Assembly (NCBI GenBank): GCA_028287545.1
Contig: JAQBPL010000076.1
Location: forward strand, 1 to 8,079
Reading direction: 5' to 3'
Length of the DNA stretch: 8,079 bases
DNA from: Vulcanimicrobiota bacterium
Lineage (GTDB): Bacteria > Eremiobacterota > Eremiobacteria > Baltobacterales > Baltobacteraceae
Shown here: piece by piece, positions 1-6,988 of the stretch
Position numbering within the stretch: position 1 is the stretch's first letter
Layout: each line of letters begins with the position of its first letter
Translations under genes and position numbers: made by a program
Notes under the pieces: generated by a model
The model's database searches: none
What the model was told of the DNA's origin: nothing
Seen by the model: the letters and a program-made list of their open reading frames with translations, nothing else

Positions 1-871
1 ACTTCGGCAAGAGCGTGTCGTACCGGCCGCCGCCGCAGAGCGAGAAGCCGATCTCCTCGACGTACCCCTCGAACTGGAAGCCCGTGTAGTACTCCAGATC
101 GCGCAGCAGCGCGAAGTCGACCGCGACCCGGTCGCCGTACCCGAGCGCCGCCGCCCGGTCGAGGACCGCATCGAGCGCGTCGAGCGCTTCGAGCGACGGG
201 GCCGTTCGGCAGATCGCGCGCACCGCCGCGATCGCCTCGTGCCCTCCGCGGCGCAGCGCGAACTCCGTCAGCGCCGGTTGATCGAGCTGCCGCAGCGCGA
301 CCAGATTGCGCGCTTTGATCAGGTGCTTGGCGGACTCCGCTTCGTCGCCGGTGATGCCGACGCCGTCGAGCACGCCGTCGACGATTCGCGCATCGTTGAT
401 GTCGAAGCGCGCGTCGCGCAGGCCGATCTCGGCGAGCGCCTCGATCGCCATGAACAGCGACTCCGCGTCGGCGTCGATCCCCGCCGCGCCGATCAGCTCG
501 GTGCCCGCCTGCGTGAGCTCGCGCATGCGGCCTTCCTGCGGCTGTTCGTAATAGCGGAACACCGGCGCGACGTAGGCGAGCCGCAGCGGAAGCGGCGCCT
601 CGCGCATGCGCGTCGAGACCAGCCGCGCGATCGGCGTCGTCATCTCCGGACGGAGCGCGAGCGCGGTGGAGCGCCGGTCGTTGAACTGAAAGAGCAGCTC
701 CGTCGCCTCCTCGCCGAGGCCGCGTTCGAGCACGTCGAACCGCTCGACGATCGGCGACTGCACTTCCTCGTACGCCCAGCGCCCGAACACCGCGCGCATC
801 TGCTGCTCGATCTCGCGTTTGCGGGCTAGCTCGTGCGGCAGCCAGTCACGAACGCCGGCCGGCAGCCTCAT
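1..871 (-). CDS. hisZ: HisZ-like ATP phosphoribosyltransferase regulatory subunit (class II HisRS paralogue), partial
   Basis: The first 290 residues of a class II histidyl-tRNA-synthetase-fold protein; the 3' end lies beyond the left edge. The start MRLPAGVRDWLPHE is typical of the family. Visible motifs are RPEMTTPIAR (about 74-83, motif 1 side), the motif 2 region GRMRELTQAGTELIG (114-128), RDLEYYTG (257-264, histidine-binding loop) and CGGGRYD (279-285). RELTQAG.ELIG and EYYTG..FEGY resemble HisZ more than true HisRS, which usually has REFHQ and RGLDYY. HisZ is catalytically inactive as a synthetase; it joins short-form HisG and confers histidine feedback on the first step of histidine synthesis. 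The ATG (871-869) overlaps the upstream peptidase-like gene's stop as ATGA, with no clear Shine-Dalgarno of its own, so coupling is likely. The main alternative is HisS: the region that would settle it (motif 3 GLER and anticodon-binding domain) is off the window. Confidence 0.8.
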   Translation of the reverse strand, partial: MRLPAGVRDWLPHELARKREIEQQMRAVFGRWAYEEVQSPIVERFDVLERGLGEEATELLFQFNDRRSTALALRPEMTTPIARLVSTRMREAPLPLRLAYVAPVFRYYEQPQEGRMRELTQAGTELIGAAGIDADAESLFMAIEALAEIGLRDARFDINDARIVDGVLDGVGITGDEAESAKHLIKARNLVALRQLDQPALTEFALRRGGHEAIAAVRAICRTAPSLEALDALDAVLDRAAALGYGDRVAVDFALLRDLEYYTGFQFEGYVEEIGFSLCGGGRYDTLLPK

Positions 872-2094
872 CGGACGCGCATCTCGGGCTTCGCCTCTGC
901 GACGGCGAGCGCGCGGTCGAGCTGTGCGTCGACGCCGGCCTTTACGTCGGCGGCCCGCAGCGGCGCCGGATCGGTCGGCTCGATCCCGATCCCCTCGAAT
1001 GGTTTGCCGTCCGGCAGGCTCGAGTGAATGCTGCCGAGCGCGAGCGTGATGCCCCCGTCCAACTGCGTGACGAACGGCTTCCCGGTGCTCCCCGCGGTCC
1101 GGCTGCCGACGAAGCGCGCGCGATGTCCGTAGACGAGCGGCATCACGAAGTCTTCGCACGCGAAGATGCAGCGGTCGTCGGCGAGCACGACGACGCGTCC
1201 GTCGTAGTGGCCGTCGGCAGGCGGGATCTGCTGACCAACGACCGGCTTGCGCGCGGGCAGCGGTGCGCTGGTCGACTCTCTCCACCACGGCAGGGCGCGA
1301 TCGGTCAGCAATTCCAGAAAATCGACCGGCGTGCTGCCGCCGGCGTTGCCGCGCACGTCGATCACGATCGCTTCCGCCGTGATGTACCGCTTGAGCGCGG
1401 TGAGCGCGTCGCGCTCGAACGTATCGCCGTCGAAGCTCGGCACCGCGATGTAGGCCACCCGGTCGGGGATGAGCCAGTGGTAGGCGACGCGCCGCTGGAT
1501 CGCATCCGGCACGTTTGCCGACGGCGTCAGTTCGCGTCCATCGTCGAAGGTGAGCCGCGGCGGATGCGCGTCGCTGTAGACGCTGCGCATCTCCGCTTCG
1601 AGCAGCGAGCGCGCCTGCGCGTCCGACGACGCGAAGACGAGGTCGCGATGGGACGCAAAGAACCGTTCCGGCGGAATCCCGTCGATCGCGCGCAGCTCCG
1701 CACCGCTGGGGACCTCGCGGCTGCGGCTCTTCGTCACGATCCACGCGCCCTCGACGTAGCGCAGGACGAACGGCAGCCGCCAGCGCCGTGCCGCGTCGAA
1801 GGCCGGATCGTCGATCGAGGTGTGGGCATTGCGCAGCGACGCCACCAAGCGAATCGCCTCGAGCGCGACCGCGTCGCGCTGGCCGATCCGCGCGGACGCG
1901 CTGCGATAGCGCGACCAGGCGGAAGCGAACGAGGCGCGCCGCGCCGGATCCCAGTGGCCGAAGTGCGCCACCGCCGCGGCGCGAATCTCCGAGCCAAGCC
2001 GCGCGGCGTCGATTCCGGGCGCTTCCGCCGCGGCGGGCACGGCGGCGCAGACCGACACGGTCAGGGCGACGGCGGCCGCGGCGATCGACCTCAC
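868..2094 (-). CDS. Secreted S41-family peptidase-like protein, predicted nucleophile replaced
   Basis: 408 residues, GTG start. Residues 1-23 form a signal peptide (MRSI, Ala/Val-rich core, AAA before EAPG); there is no convincing lipobox, so export to the periplasm or cell surface is inferred. S41 (C-terminal-processing / tricorn-core type) hallmarks are LRNAHTSIDD (87-96, N-terminal domain), VAYIAVPSFDGDTF (213-226), VIDVRGNAGGSTP (244-256), VVVLADDRCIFACEDFVMPL (301-320), GSRTAGSTGKP (330-340) and FEGIGIEPTDP (366-376). No PDZ domain is evident. In S41 enzymes the nucleophilic Ser lies three residues before the Glu of the SAxE-type motif; here that place is Phe311 (codon TTC at 1164-1162). 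Activity is therefore doubtful, and it could be a pseudo-peptidase or a single-base error (TCC to TTC). The substrate is unknown. The gene overlaps dnaE by 4 bp (GTGA) and hisZ by 4 bp (ATGA). Confidence 0.85.
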   Translation of the reverse strand: MRSIAAAAVALTVSVCAAVPAAAEAPGIDAARLGSEIRAAAVAHFGHWDPARRASFASAWSRYRSASARIGQRDAVALEAIRLVASLRNAHTSIDDPAFDAARRWRLPFVLRYVEGAWIVTKSRSREVPSGAELRAIDGIPPERFFASHRDLVFASSDAQARSLLEAEMRSVYSDAHPPRLTFDDGRELTPSANVPDAIQRRVAYHWLIPDRVAYIAVPSFDGDTFERDALTALKRYITAEAIVIDVRGNAGGSTPVDFLELLTDRALPWWRESTSAPLPARKPVVGQQIPPADGHYDGRVVVLADDRCIFACEDFVMPLVYGHRARFVGSRTAGSTGKPFVTQLDGGITLALGSIHSSLPDGKPFEGIGIEPTDPAPLRAADVKAGVDAQLDRALAVAEAKPEMRVR

Positions 2095-5000
2095 GGCGCC
2101 CCTTCTTCAACGTAGCGATCGCCGACGATCGCGGCGAGCCGTTCGCCGACGCGCCGGTCGCTCGCGACGCCGCGCTGCACTTCGGAGCCGTTGATGTGCA
2201 GGATCAGCGGCGTCGTGCCGGGCCATTCCGAGATCAGCGTCGCGAGCCGGTCGATGTGCTCGCGCGACCGCACCGTGACGTGCCAGCCGGCCGGTGCCGC
2301 GGGCGCAGACCGCAGCGCCGCGCTGCGGTCGAACGGCTGCACGTCGTTGACCGAGACGTTCAGATCGACCGGCGCCTCGTCGCCGGGCGCGGCACCGCGC
2401 CGCTCGCGCTGGCGCAGCCGTCCGGTGATGACGACGATCGCATCCTCGACGAAGCGCGCCTGCAGCTCGCCGTACTGCTTCGGGAACACGACGCACTCGA
2501 TGGCCCCGGTGGTGTCTTCGATCGTCGCGATGAGCATCTGCGACTGCGCCTTCGTCATCGTGCGCCGCACGGCGGTGATGAGCCCCGCGACCTTCACCTG
2601 CGCGTCGTCCTCGACGCTGCGAAGATCGCGCACCAGCACCGCGCCCGTGCGCGCCAGCGCGTCGGCGACGTCGGCCAGCGGATGACCGGAGACGAAGATC
2701 CCGAGCGTCTCCTTCTCCCAGCCGAGCTGTTCCATCGTCGAGGGCGCCGCGAGCGGGCGCAGAGACGGCTTCAATGACGGATGCGGCTCCTCGATCATCC
2801 CGAAGAGCGACGCCTGGCCGAGCTCGCGGTCGCGCGCCTCGCGCGATGCAACCTCGAGTGCGGTCTCGAGCGCGTCGAGCAGCTGCGCGCGGTTGCCGGG
2901 GAGCGTATCGAGCGCGCCGCACTTGATCAGCGCTTCGTAGACTTTCCGGTTGACCGCCTTGAGGTCGACGCGCTGAACGAGGTCGAACAGGTCGGCGAAC
3001 GGGCCGCCGCTCTCGCGCGTCGAGAGGATCGACCGCACCGCGTTCTCGCCGACCCCTTTGACCGCCGCGAGCCCGAAACGGATCTGCTCGCCGACCACCG
3101 CGAAATCGACCAGCGACGCGTTGATGTCGGGCGGCAGAACGGGGATGCCCATCTTCTTGGCCTCGTCGATGTACTCGACGAGCTTGTCGGTCTTGTCGCG
3201 CACGGACGACATCAGCGCCGCGAGATACTGCAGCGGGAAGTTCGCCTTGAGATACGCCGTCTGATACGCGATCCAGCCGTACGCCGTCGCGTGCGCCTTG
3301 TTGAAACCGTACCCGGCGAACGGCTCGATGAACGCGAAGATCTGCTCGGCGACGTCGGGCCCGATCCCGTTCTCACCGCACCCGACGAGGAACTTCTCCT
3401 TGTAGACCGGGATCTTGTCTTTCTGCTTCTTCCCGACGACCTTGCGCAGCTCGTCGGCCTGGCCCATCGAGAAACCGGCGCAGTCGCGCACGATCTGCAT
3501 GATGGACTCCTGGTACATCGCGATGCCGTACGTGTCGCCGAGGATCGCCTCGAGCTTCGGGTGCACGTAGGTCGGTTTCGAGCGCCCGTGCTTGACCGAG
3601 ATGTACTGCGGGATCCACTCCATCGGCCCGGGACGGTACAGCGCGACCAGCGCGATGATGTCCTCGAGCCGCGACGGCTTCAGATCGACGCTCACGCGCG
3701 TCATCCCGTCGGATTCCATCTGGAACACGCCGAGCGTCTCGCCGCGGCTCAGCATGTCGTAGGTCTTCTTGTCGTCGTCCGGGATCGTCGCCAAGTCGAA
3801 CGCGGGCTCGACGGTGCGCTTGATCTCGTCGGAGGCCGCCTTCATCACCGTGAGGTTGCGCAGGCCGAGGAAATCCATCTTGAGCAGGCCGATCCGCTCG
3901 ACCATGTTCATGTCGTACTGCGTGTTCACGTCGTCGTCGCCGATGCGCACGAGCGGGACGTGGTCGGTCAGCGGGTTCTTCGAGATCACGACGCCGGCCG
4001 CGTGGGTCGAGGCGTGGCGCGCCAGACCCTCGATCGACTTCGCGGTGTCGAGCAGCTTGCGGATCTGCGGGTCGTGGCTGTAGAGGACGCCGACTTCCGG
4101 GATCTGTTCGAGCGCCTGCGCGATCGTCAGCCCGCCCGGTCCGGAGGGGATGAGCTTCGCGACCCGATCGACGTCGGGGAGCGGGACGCCGAGCGCGCGG
4201 CCCGCATCGCGGATCGCCGCCCGCGCCGCCATCGTCCCGAACGTGACGATCTGCGCGACCCGCTCCTTGCCGTACTTCTGCGTGACGTAGTCGATGACTT
4301 CGTCGCGCCGCTCCACGCAGAAGTCGGTGTCGATGTCGGGCATCGAGATGCGTTCGGGGTTGAGGAAGCGCTCGAAGATGAGGCCGAACTTGATCGGGTC
4401 GAGGTCGGTGATGCGCAGGCAGTACGAGACGACCGAACCGACCGCCGACCCGCGGCCGGGCCCGACCGGGATGTCCTGGTCGCGCGCGTACTTGATGAAG
4501 TCCCACACGATGAGGAAGTACGACGCGAACCCCATCGTGTTGATGACGCCGAGCTCGTAGTCCAGCCGCTCGCGCAGCGCGGCGTCGTTCTTGGCCCGCT
4601 CCGCGCCGTAGCGCGCGATGAAGCCCTCTTCACAAACCTCGCGTAGGTACTCCTCGGCCGTCTGCAGCGGGGTTGTTTCGGCGCCCCCGGGGGAATCTTC
4701 CGCGACGAACATGTCGACGGCGCCGAGCGTTTGGGGGCCCCGCGCCGCAGGCGTGGGGGGCGCGGAGCCTGGGGCGGAGCGCCGTGGAACTGGAAAGTCG
4801 GGGAGATAGAAGATCTTCTCGGGGATCGAGATGTCGATCCGCTTCACGATCTCCAGCGTGTTGTCGCAGGCTTCGGGGATGTCGGCGAAGAGCTCGCGCA
4901 TCTCTTCGGCCGACTTCACGTAGAACTGGTCGGAGAAGAACTTCATCCGGTTCGTATCCTGGACGGTCTTCCCGGTGCCGATGCAGAGCAGCACGTCGTG

Positions 5001-5645
5001 CGCCTGCGCGTCGCCTTGCGTAAGGTAGTGCGAATCGTTGGTCGCGACGAGCGGCATCTCGAGCTCGCGGGCGATCTTGATCAGCCCGGCGTTGATCGCG
5101 TCCTCTTCGGGCATCCCGTGGCGCATGACCTCGATGTAGAACCGGTCGCCGAAGATCTCGCCGAAGATCTTGGCGTTCTTCTTCGCCGTCTCGTAGTCGT
5201 TCTTCAAGAGCGGCGCCGCCACCAGCGACGACATGCAGCCCGAGAGGACGATGAGCCCTTCGTTGTACTTCGCCAGCAGATCCATGTCGATCCGCGGCTT
5301 GTAGTAGTAGCCTTCGAGGAAGCCTTTGGAGATCAGCGTGGTGAGGTTCTTGTAACCGACGTCGCTGGCGGCCAAGAGCGTGATGTGGGCTTCGTCGCGG
5401 ACCGTGCGGTCGAGCCGGCCGCGCGGCGCGATGTAGGCCTCGCAGCCGATGATCGGCGTCAGCCCGTACTTCTTCTTCGCGGTGTCGTGGAACTCGACCG
5501 CGCCGAACATGACGCCGTGATCGGTCAACGCGATGCCCGGGGCGCCTTCGTCGGCCGTCTTCTTGCAAAGCGAGTCGACGCGACAGGCGCCGTCAAGCAG
5601 CGAGTACTCGCTGTGTACGTGCAGATGGACGAACGACGAACTCAA
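2091..5645 (-). CDS. dnaE: DNA polymerase III alpha subunit (DnaE1 type)
   Basis: 1184 residues, near full family length; replicative C-family DNA polymerase. The N-terminal PHP domain (about 5-270) keeps a full set of likely metal ligands: H8 and H10 (HLHVH), D19, H43 (LTDHG), E69, H88, C137 (LSGCM), H176 (RHGMPEED), D204 and H206 (ATNDSHY). Polymerase core: GPGRGSAVGS (395-404); PDIDTDF (436-442) with catalytic D437 and D439; third Asp D591 in KMDFLGLR; ALYRPGPM (668-675); fingers AFIEPFAGYGFNKAHATAYG (771-790). Then come a helix-hairpin-helix (AVKGVGENAV, 861-870), an internal clamp-binding motif QASLF (944-948), an OB fold (about 1016-1080) and a C-terminal domain. The start is TTG (5645-5643): an in-frame TGA lies upstream without an intervening start, and HLHVH needs this position. 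A weak AAGG lies 11 nt upstream. Residues 288-328 are an unusual insert. First gene of the unit with the S41-like gene and hisZ. Confidence 0.98.
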   Translation of the reverse strand: MSSSFVHLHVHSEYSLLDGACRVDSLCKKTADEGAPGIALTDHGVMFGAVEFHDTAKKKYGLTPIIGCEAYIAPRGRLDRTVRDEAHITLLAASDVGYKNLTTLISKGFLEGYYYKPRIDMDLLAKYNEGLIVLSGCMSSLVAAPLLKNDYETAKKNAKIFGEIFGDRFYIEVMRHGMPEEDAINAGLIKIARELEMPLVATNDSHYLTQGDAQAHDVLLCIGTGKTVQDTNRMKFFSDQFYVKSAEEMRELFADIPEACDNTLEIVKRIDISIPEKIFYLPDFPVPRRSAPGSAPPTPAARGPQTLGAVDMFVAEDSPGGAETTPLQTAEEYLREVCEEGFIARYGAERAKNDAALRERLDYELGVINTMGFASYFLIVWDFIKYARDQDIPVGPGRGSAVGSVVSYCLRITDLDPIKFGLIFERFLNPERISMPDIDTDFCVERRDEVIDYVTQKYGKERVAQIVTFGTMAARAAIRDAGRALGVPLPDVDRVAKLIPSGPGGLTIAQALEQIPEVGVLYSHDPQIRKLLDTAKSIEGLARHASTHAAGVVISKNPLTDHVPLVRIGDDDVNTQYDMNMVERIGLLKMDFLGLRNLTVMKAASDEIKRTVEPAFDLATIPDDDKKTYDMLSRGETLGVFQMESDGMTRVSVDLKPSRLEDIIALVALYRPGPMEWIPQYISVKHGRSKPTYVHPKLEAILGDTYGIAMYQESIMQIVRDCAGFSMGQADELRKVVGKKQKDKIPVYKEKFLVGCGENGIGPDVAEQIFAFIEPFAGYGFNKAHATAYGWIAYQTAYLKANFPLQYLAALMSSVRDKTDKLVEYIDEAKKMGIPVLPPDINASLVDFAVVGEQIRFGLAAVKGVGENAVRSILSTRESGGPFADLFDLVQRVDLKAVNRKVYEALIKCGALDTLPGNRAQLLDALETALEVASREARDRELGQASLFGMIEEPHPSLKPSLRPLAAPSTMEQLGWEKETLGIFVSGHPLADVADALARTGAVLVRDLRSVEDDAQVKVAGLITAVRRTMTKAQSQMLIATIEDTTGAIECVVFPKQYGELQARFVEDAIVVITGRLRQRERRGAAPGDEAPVDLNVSVNDVQPFDRSAALRSAPAAPAGWHVTVRSREHIDRLATLISEWPGTTPLILHINGSEVQRGVASDRRVGERLAAIVGDRYVEEGAP
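2099..2107 (-). promoter_or_regulatory. Shine-Dalgarno for the S41-like gene, inside the end of dnaE
   Basis: Minus-strand AAGAAGGGG lies just upstream of the GTG at 2094-2092; the AAGG core has about 6 nt spacing. It supports the GTG start that overlaps the dnaE stop codon. Because it sits within the last dnaE codons, ribosomes finishing dnaE could reinitiate here. Confidence 0.6.
4662..4784 (-). repeat. In-frame palindrome-rich insert within dnaE (possible coding repetitive element)
   Basis: The segment encodes DnaE residues 288-328, which lie between YLPDFPVP and TAEEYLREVCEEGF. In ordinary DnaE proteins these two motifs are separated by only a few residues. The translated insert is rich in Pro, Ala, Gly, Ser and Thr (RRSAPGSAPPTPAARGPQ, then TLGAVDMFVAEDSPGG and AETTPLQ), so it is probably disordered. 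The DNA holds a CCCCCGGGGG palindrome (4684-4693), an inverted repeat TCGGCGCC/GGCGCCGA (4678-4685 and 4719-4726), a hairpin (4738-4758) and two GCGGAGC copies 12 nt apart (4762 and 4774). Its G and C runs differ from the flanking dnaE sequence. That it belongs to a dispersed repeat family is inferred; no second copy is visible in this window. Confidence 0.5.
4738..4758. repeat. GC-rich hairpin in the dnaE insert
   Basis: On the plus strand CCCC-G-CGCC pairs with GGCG-T-GGGG across a GCA loop: eight Watson-Crick pairs plus one G-T pair. In the dnaE mRNA the corresponding pair is a C-A mismatch. It is compact and resembles the core of REP/RPE-type palindromes. It is not a terminator: it lies mid-gene and no T-run follows on the dnaE strand. 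Confidence 0.5.
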
Positions 5646-5759
5646 CGGAAAGCTAACCTTGGCTGGCGGACGGGCGCGGGAAACTCACCAGATACCTGAG
5701 AACCGTATCGGCACCCTGCGAGCGACAACCCTCTCCCTGAGCCGGAAGTTTTCGGAACC
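5646..5759. promoter_or_regulatory. Divergent intergenic region between dnaE and the GGDEF gene
   Basis: This 114-bp gap must hold the promoters of both divergent genes, unless they lie inside the neighbouring coding sequence. I see no strong -35/-10 pair. A weak minus-strand candidate begins with TTGTCG. A short inverted repeat, GATAC-N9-GTATC (5691-5709), sits near the middle and could be an operator, although arms of 5 bp can easily arise by chance. Ribosome-binding candidates are AAGG on the minus strand (5660-5657) for dnaE and GGAAG (5744-5748) for the GGDEF gene, each 11 nt from its start codon. Confidence 0.35.
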
Positions 5760-6851
5760 GTGCGGCCGGGCATCGCAAACGTCGATCTGACCGGGCTCCG
5801 CGAGGAGCTTGCGGACTTGCGCCGCCGCGTCGCCATGCTCGAGGCCGAGCGGGACGAGTACCAACAGCAGAACTCCGAACTGTTCGTTCTGCAGCAGGTC
5901 TTCTCGACGATGAACTCCACGCTCGAGATCGACGACATCCTGGCCACGGTCCTGCGCGGCGTCCACGAGGCGCTCCGGTTCGGCAGGGTCGTGCTGTTCG
6001 AGGTGCGTGACGGCGTCGCGAGCCGGCGGCTGGAGACGGAGCAAGACGGCACGGTCGTGCCGAGCCCCGATCCCGAGGCGATGCGCCACTCCGGCTCGTT
6101 CGAAGCGATGGTCGCCGGGACGTCCGAATTCAGCTTCGGCGTCGAGGACGACGCGGAGAGCCCACTCGTGGACGTCAAGGGCACCTACTGCATGCTTCCG
6201 CTGATCAGCCGGAACACCGTCCGAGGCATCCTCTACGTCGACCGGCCGCCGGAGCCGGAGATCAGCGAGACCCAGCTGCGGATGCTGCTCGACTTCGCGG
6301 CGCAGGCGGCGATCGCGATGGAGAATGCCCGGCTCTACAGTGAGACCAAGCGGCTCCTCGAAGAGACCCAGCGTCTGGCCTCGACCGACCCGCTGACCGG
6401 CCTCGCCAACCGCCGCGCGCTCACGGAGCTGATGGAGCGCGAGCTGCACAACGCCGAACGCTACGGTGCCCCGCTGGCCTTCCTCGTACTGGACCTGGAC
6501 GACCTCAAGAAGATCAACGACAGCCAGGGCCACCACGCCGGCGACGAGGCGCTCCGCGCCTTCGCCGAGGCCCTCAAGGCCGGTGCGCGCCGGGGCGACA
6601 TCGTGGCCCGGTATGCGGGTGACGAGTTCGTGGTCGTCATGGCCCAGACCGACCGGATCGCAGCCGAAGCGGTCCTGCGGCGGCTCTACGGCGCGCTGGA
6701 GGGGACGAACCTCAAGTGCTCGGCCGGGATCGCCCTCTTCCCGCGCCACGGAGCCGACGCGATCGCCCTCTTCGCAGCCGCCGACCGGGCGCTCTACGAA
6801 GCCAAGCAAGCCGGCAAAAACCGCTTCCGCTTCGCCCCCGAACCCGTCTAA
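5760..6851 (+). CDS. GAF-GGDEF protein, predicted diguanylate cyclase
   Basis: 363 residues, GTG start, TAA stop. Predicted to make cyclic di-GMP from two GTP in the cytoplasm; no membrane segment or signal peptide is visible. Order: N-terminal coiled coil (about 10-42, LREELADLRRRVAMLEAERD); GAF sensor domain (about 55-190, ending in GILYVDRPP and AAIAMENARLYSE); a signalling helix (190-206); and the GGDEF domain (about 207-360). GGDEF landmarks are STDPLTGLANRRAL (208-221), LDLDDLKKINDSQGH (244-258), the signature AGDEF (286-290) and ALYEAKQAGKNR (344-355). Ala in the first signature position is common in active cyclases. RRGD (277-280) lies exactly five residues before the signature, as expected for the RxxD inhibitory site, so product feedback is likely. 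The GAF ligand is unknown. It is divergent from dnaE; no EAL domain is fused. An alternative internal start at Met26 would break the coiled coil. Confidence 0.93.
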   Translation: MRPGIANVDLTGLREELADLRRRVAMLEAERDEYQQQNSELFVLQQVFSTMNSTLEIDDILATVLRGVHEALRFGRVVLFEVRDGVASRRLETEQDGTVVPSPDPEAMRHSGSFEAMVAGTSEFSFGVEDDAESPLVDVKGTYCMLPLISRNTVRGILYVDRPPEPEISETQLRMLLDFAAQAAIAMENARLYSETKRLLEETQRLASTDPLTGLANRRALTELMERELHNAERYGAPLAFLVLDLDDLKKINDSQGHHAGDEALRAFAEALKAGARRGDIVARYAGDEFVVVMAQTDRIAAEAVLRRLYGALEGTNLKCSAGIALFPRHGADAIALFAAADRALYEAKQAGKNRFRFAPEPV

Positions 6852-6988
6852 AACACCGTCAGCGGAAGTCCCCGAACCCCTGTGCGACGAAGGTGGTGCG
6901 TTGGAACGCGATTTCCAGATAGGCTTTTAGGCAAACGAAGCGGCTTGCCGCTCACTCATGACCTCTACGAGGGGCGCAGACAGAACAC
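6852..6988. other. Intergenic gap between the GGDEF gene and sdhA
   Basis: 137 bp with no convincing gene. It contains a small hairpin AGCGG-CTTG-CCGCT (6939-6952) without a following T-run, and an inverted repeat TGGAA-N6-TTCCA (6902-6917). TTGGAA at 6901 could be a -35 element, but no good -10 follows. GAGGGG (6969-6974) is the best Shine-Dalgarno candidate for sdhA, though 14 nt from its GTG. An ATG at 6958 is out of frame with sdhA. Confidence 0.4.

Noticed and set aside
1024..2115. 363-codon plus-strand frame opposite the S41-like gene
   Set aside because: Shadow of the S41-like gene: Arg-rich composition, no motif, and the minus-strand frame has a signal peptide and family motifs.
2781..4646. 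Long open frame (621 codons) on the plus strand opposite dnaE
   Set aside because: It is antisense to well-conserved dnaE codons. Its translation is Arg/Asp/Val/Leu-rich with no recognisable domain, as expected from a GC-rich codon shadow.
4731..5699. 322-codon plus-strand frame across the 5' part of dnaE
   Set aside because: It overlaps the conserved PHP coding region antisense and has no domain; a composition artefact.
5685..6809. 374-codon minus-strand frame opposite the GGDEF gene
   Set aside because: The plus-strand frame carries full GAF and GGDEF motifs; the antisense translation matches nothing known to me.
6939..6952. Hairpin AGCGG-CTTG-CCGCT as a terminator after the GGDEF gene
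   Set aside because: The stem is only 5 bp, there is no T-run, and it lies about 90 bp past the stop and close to the sdhA start.
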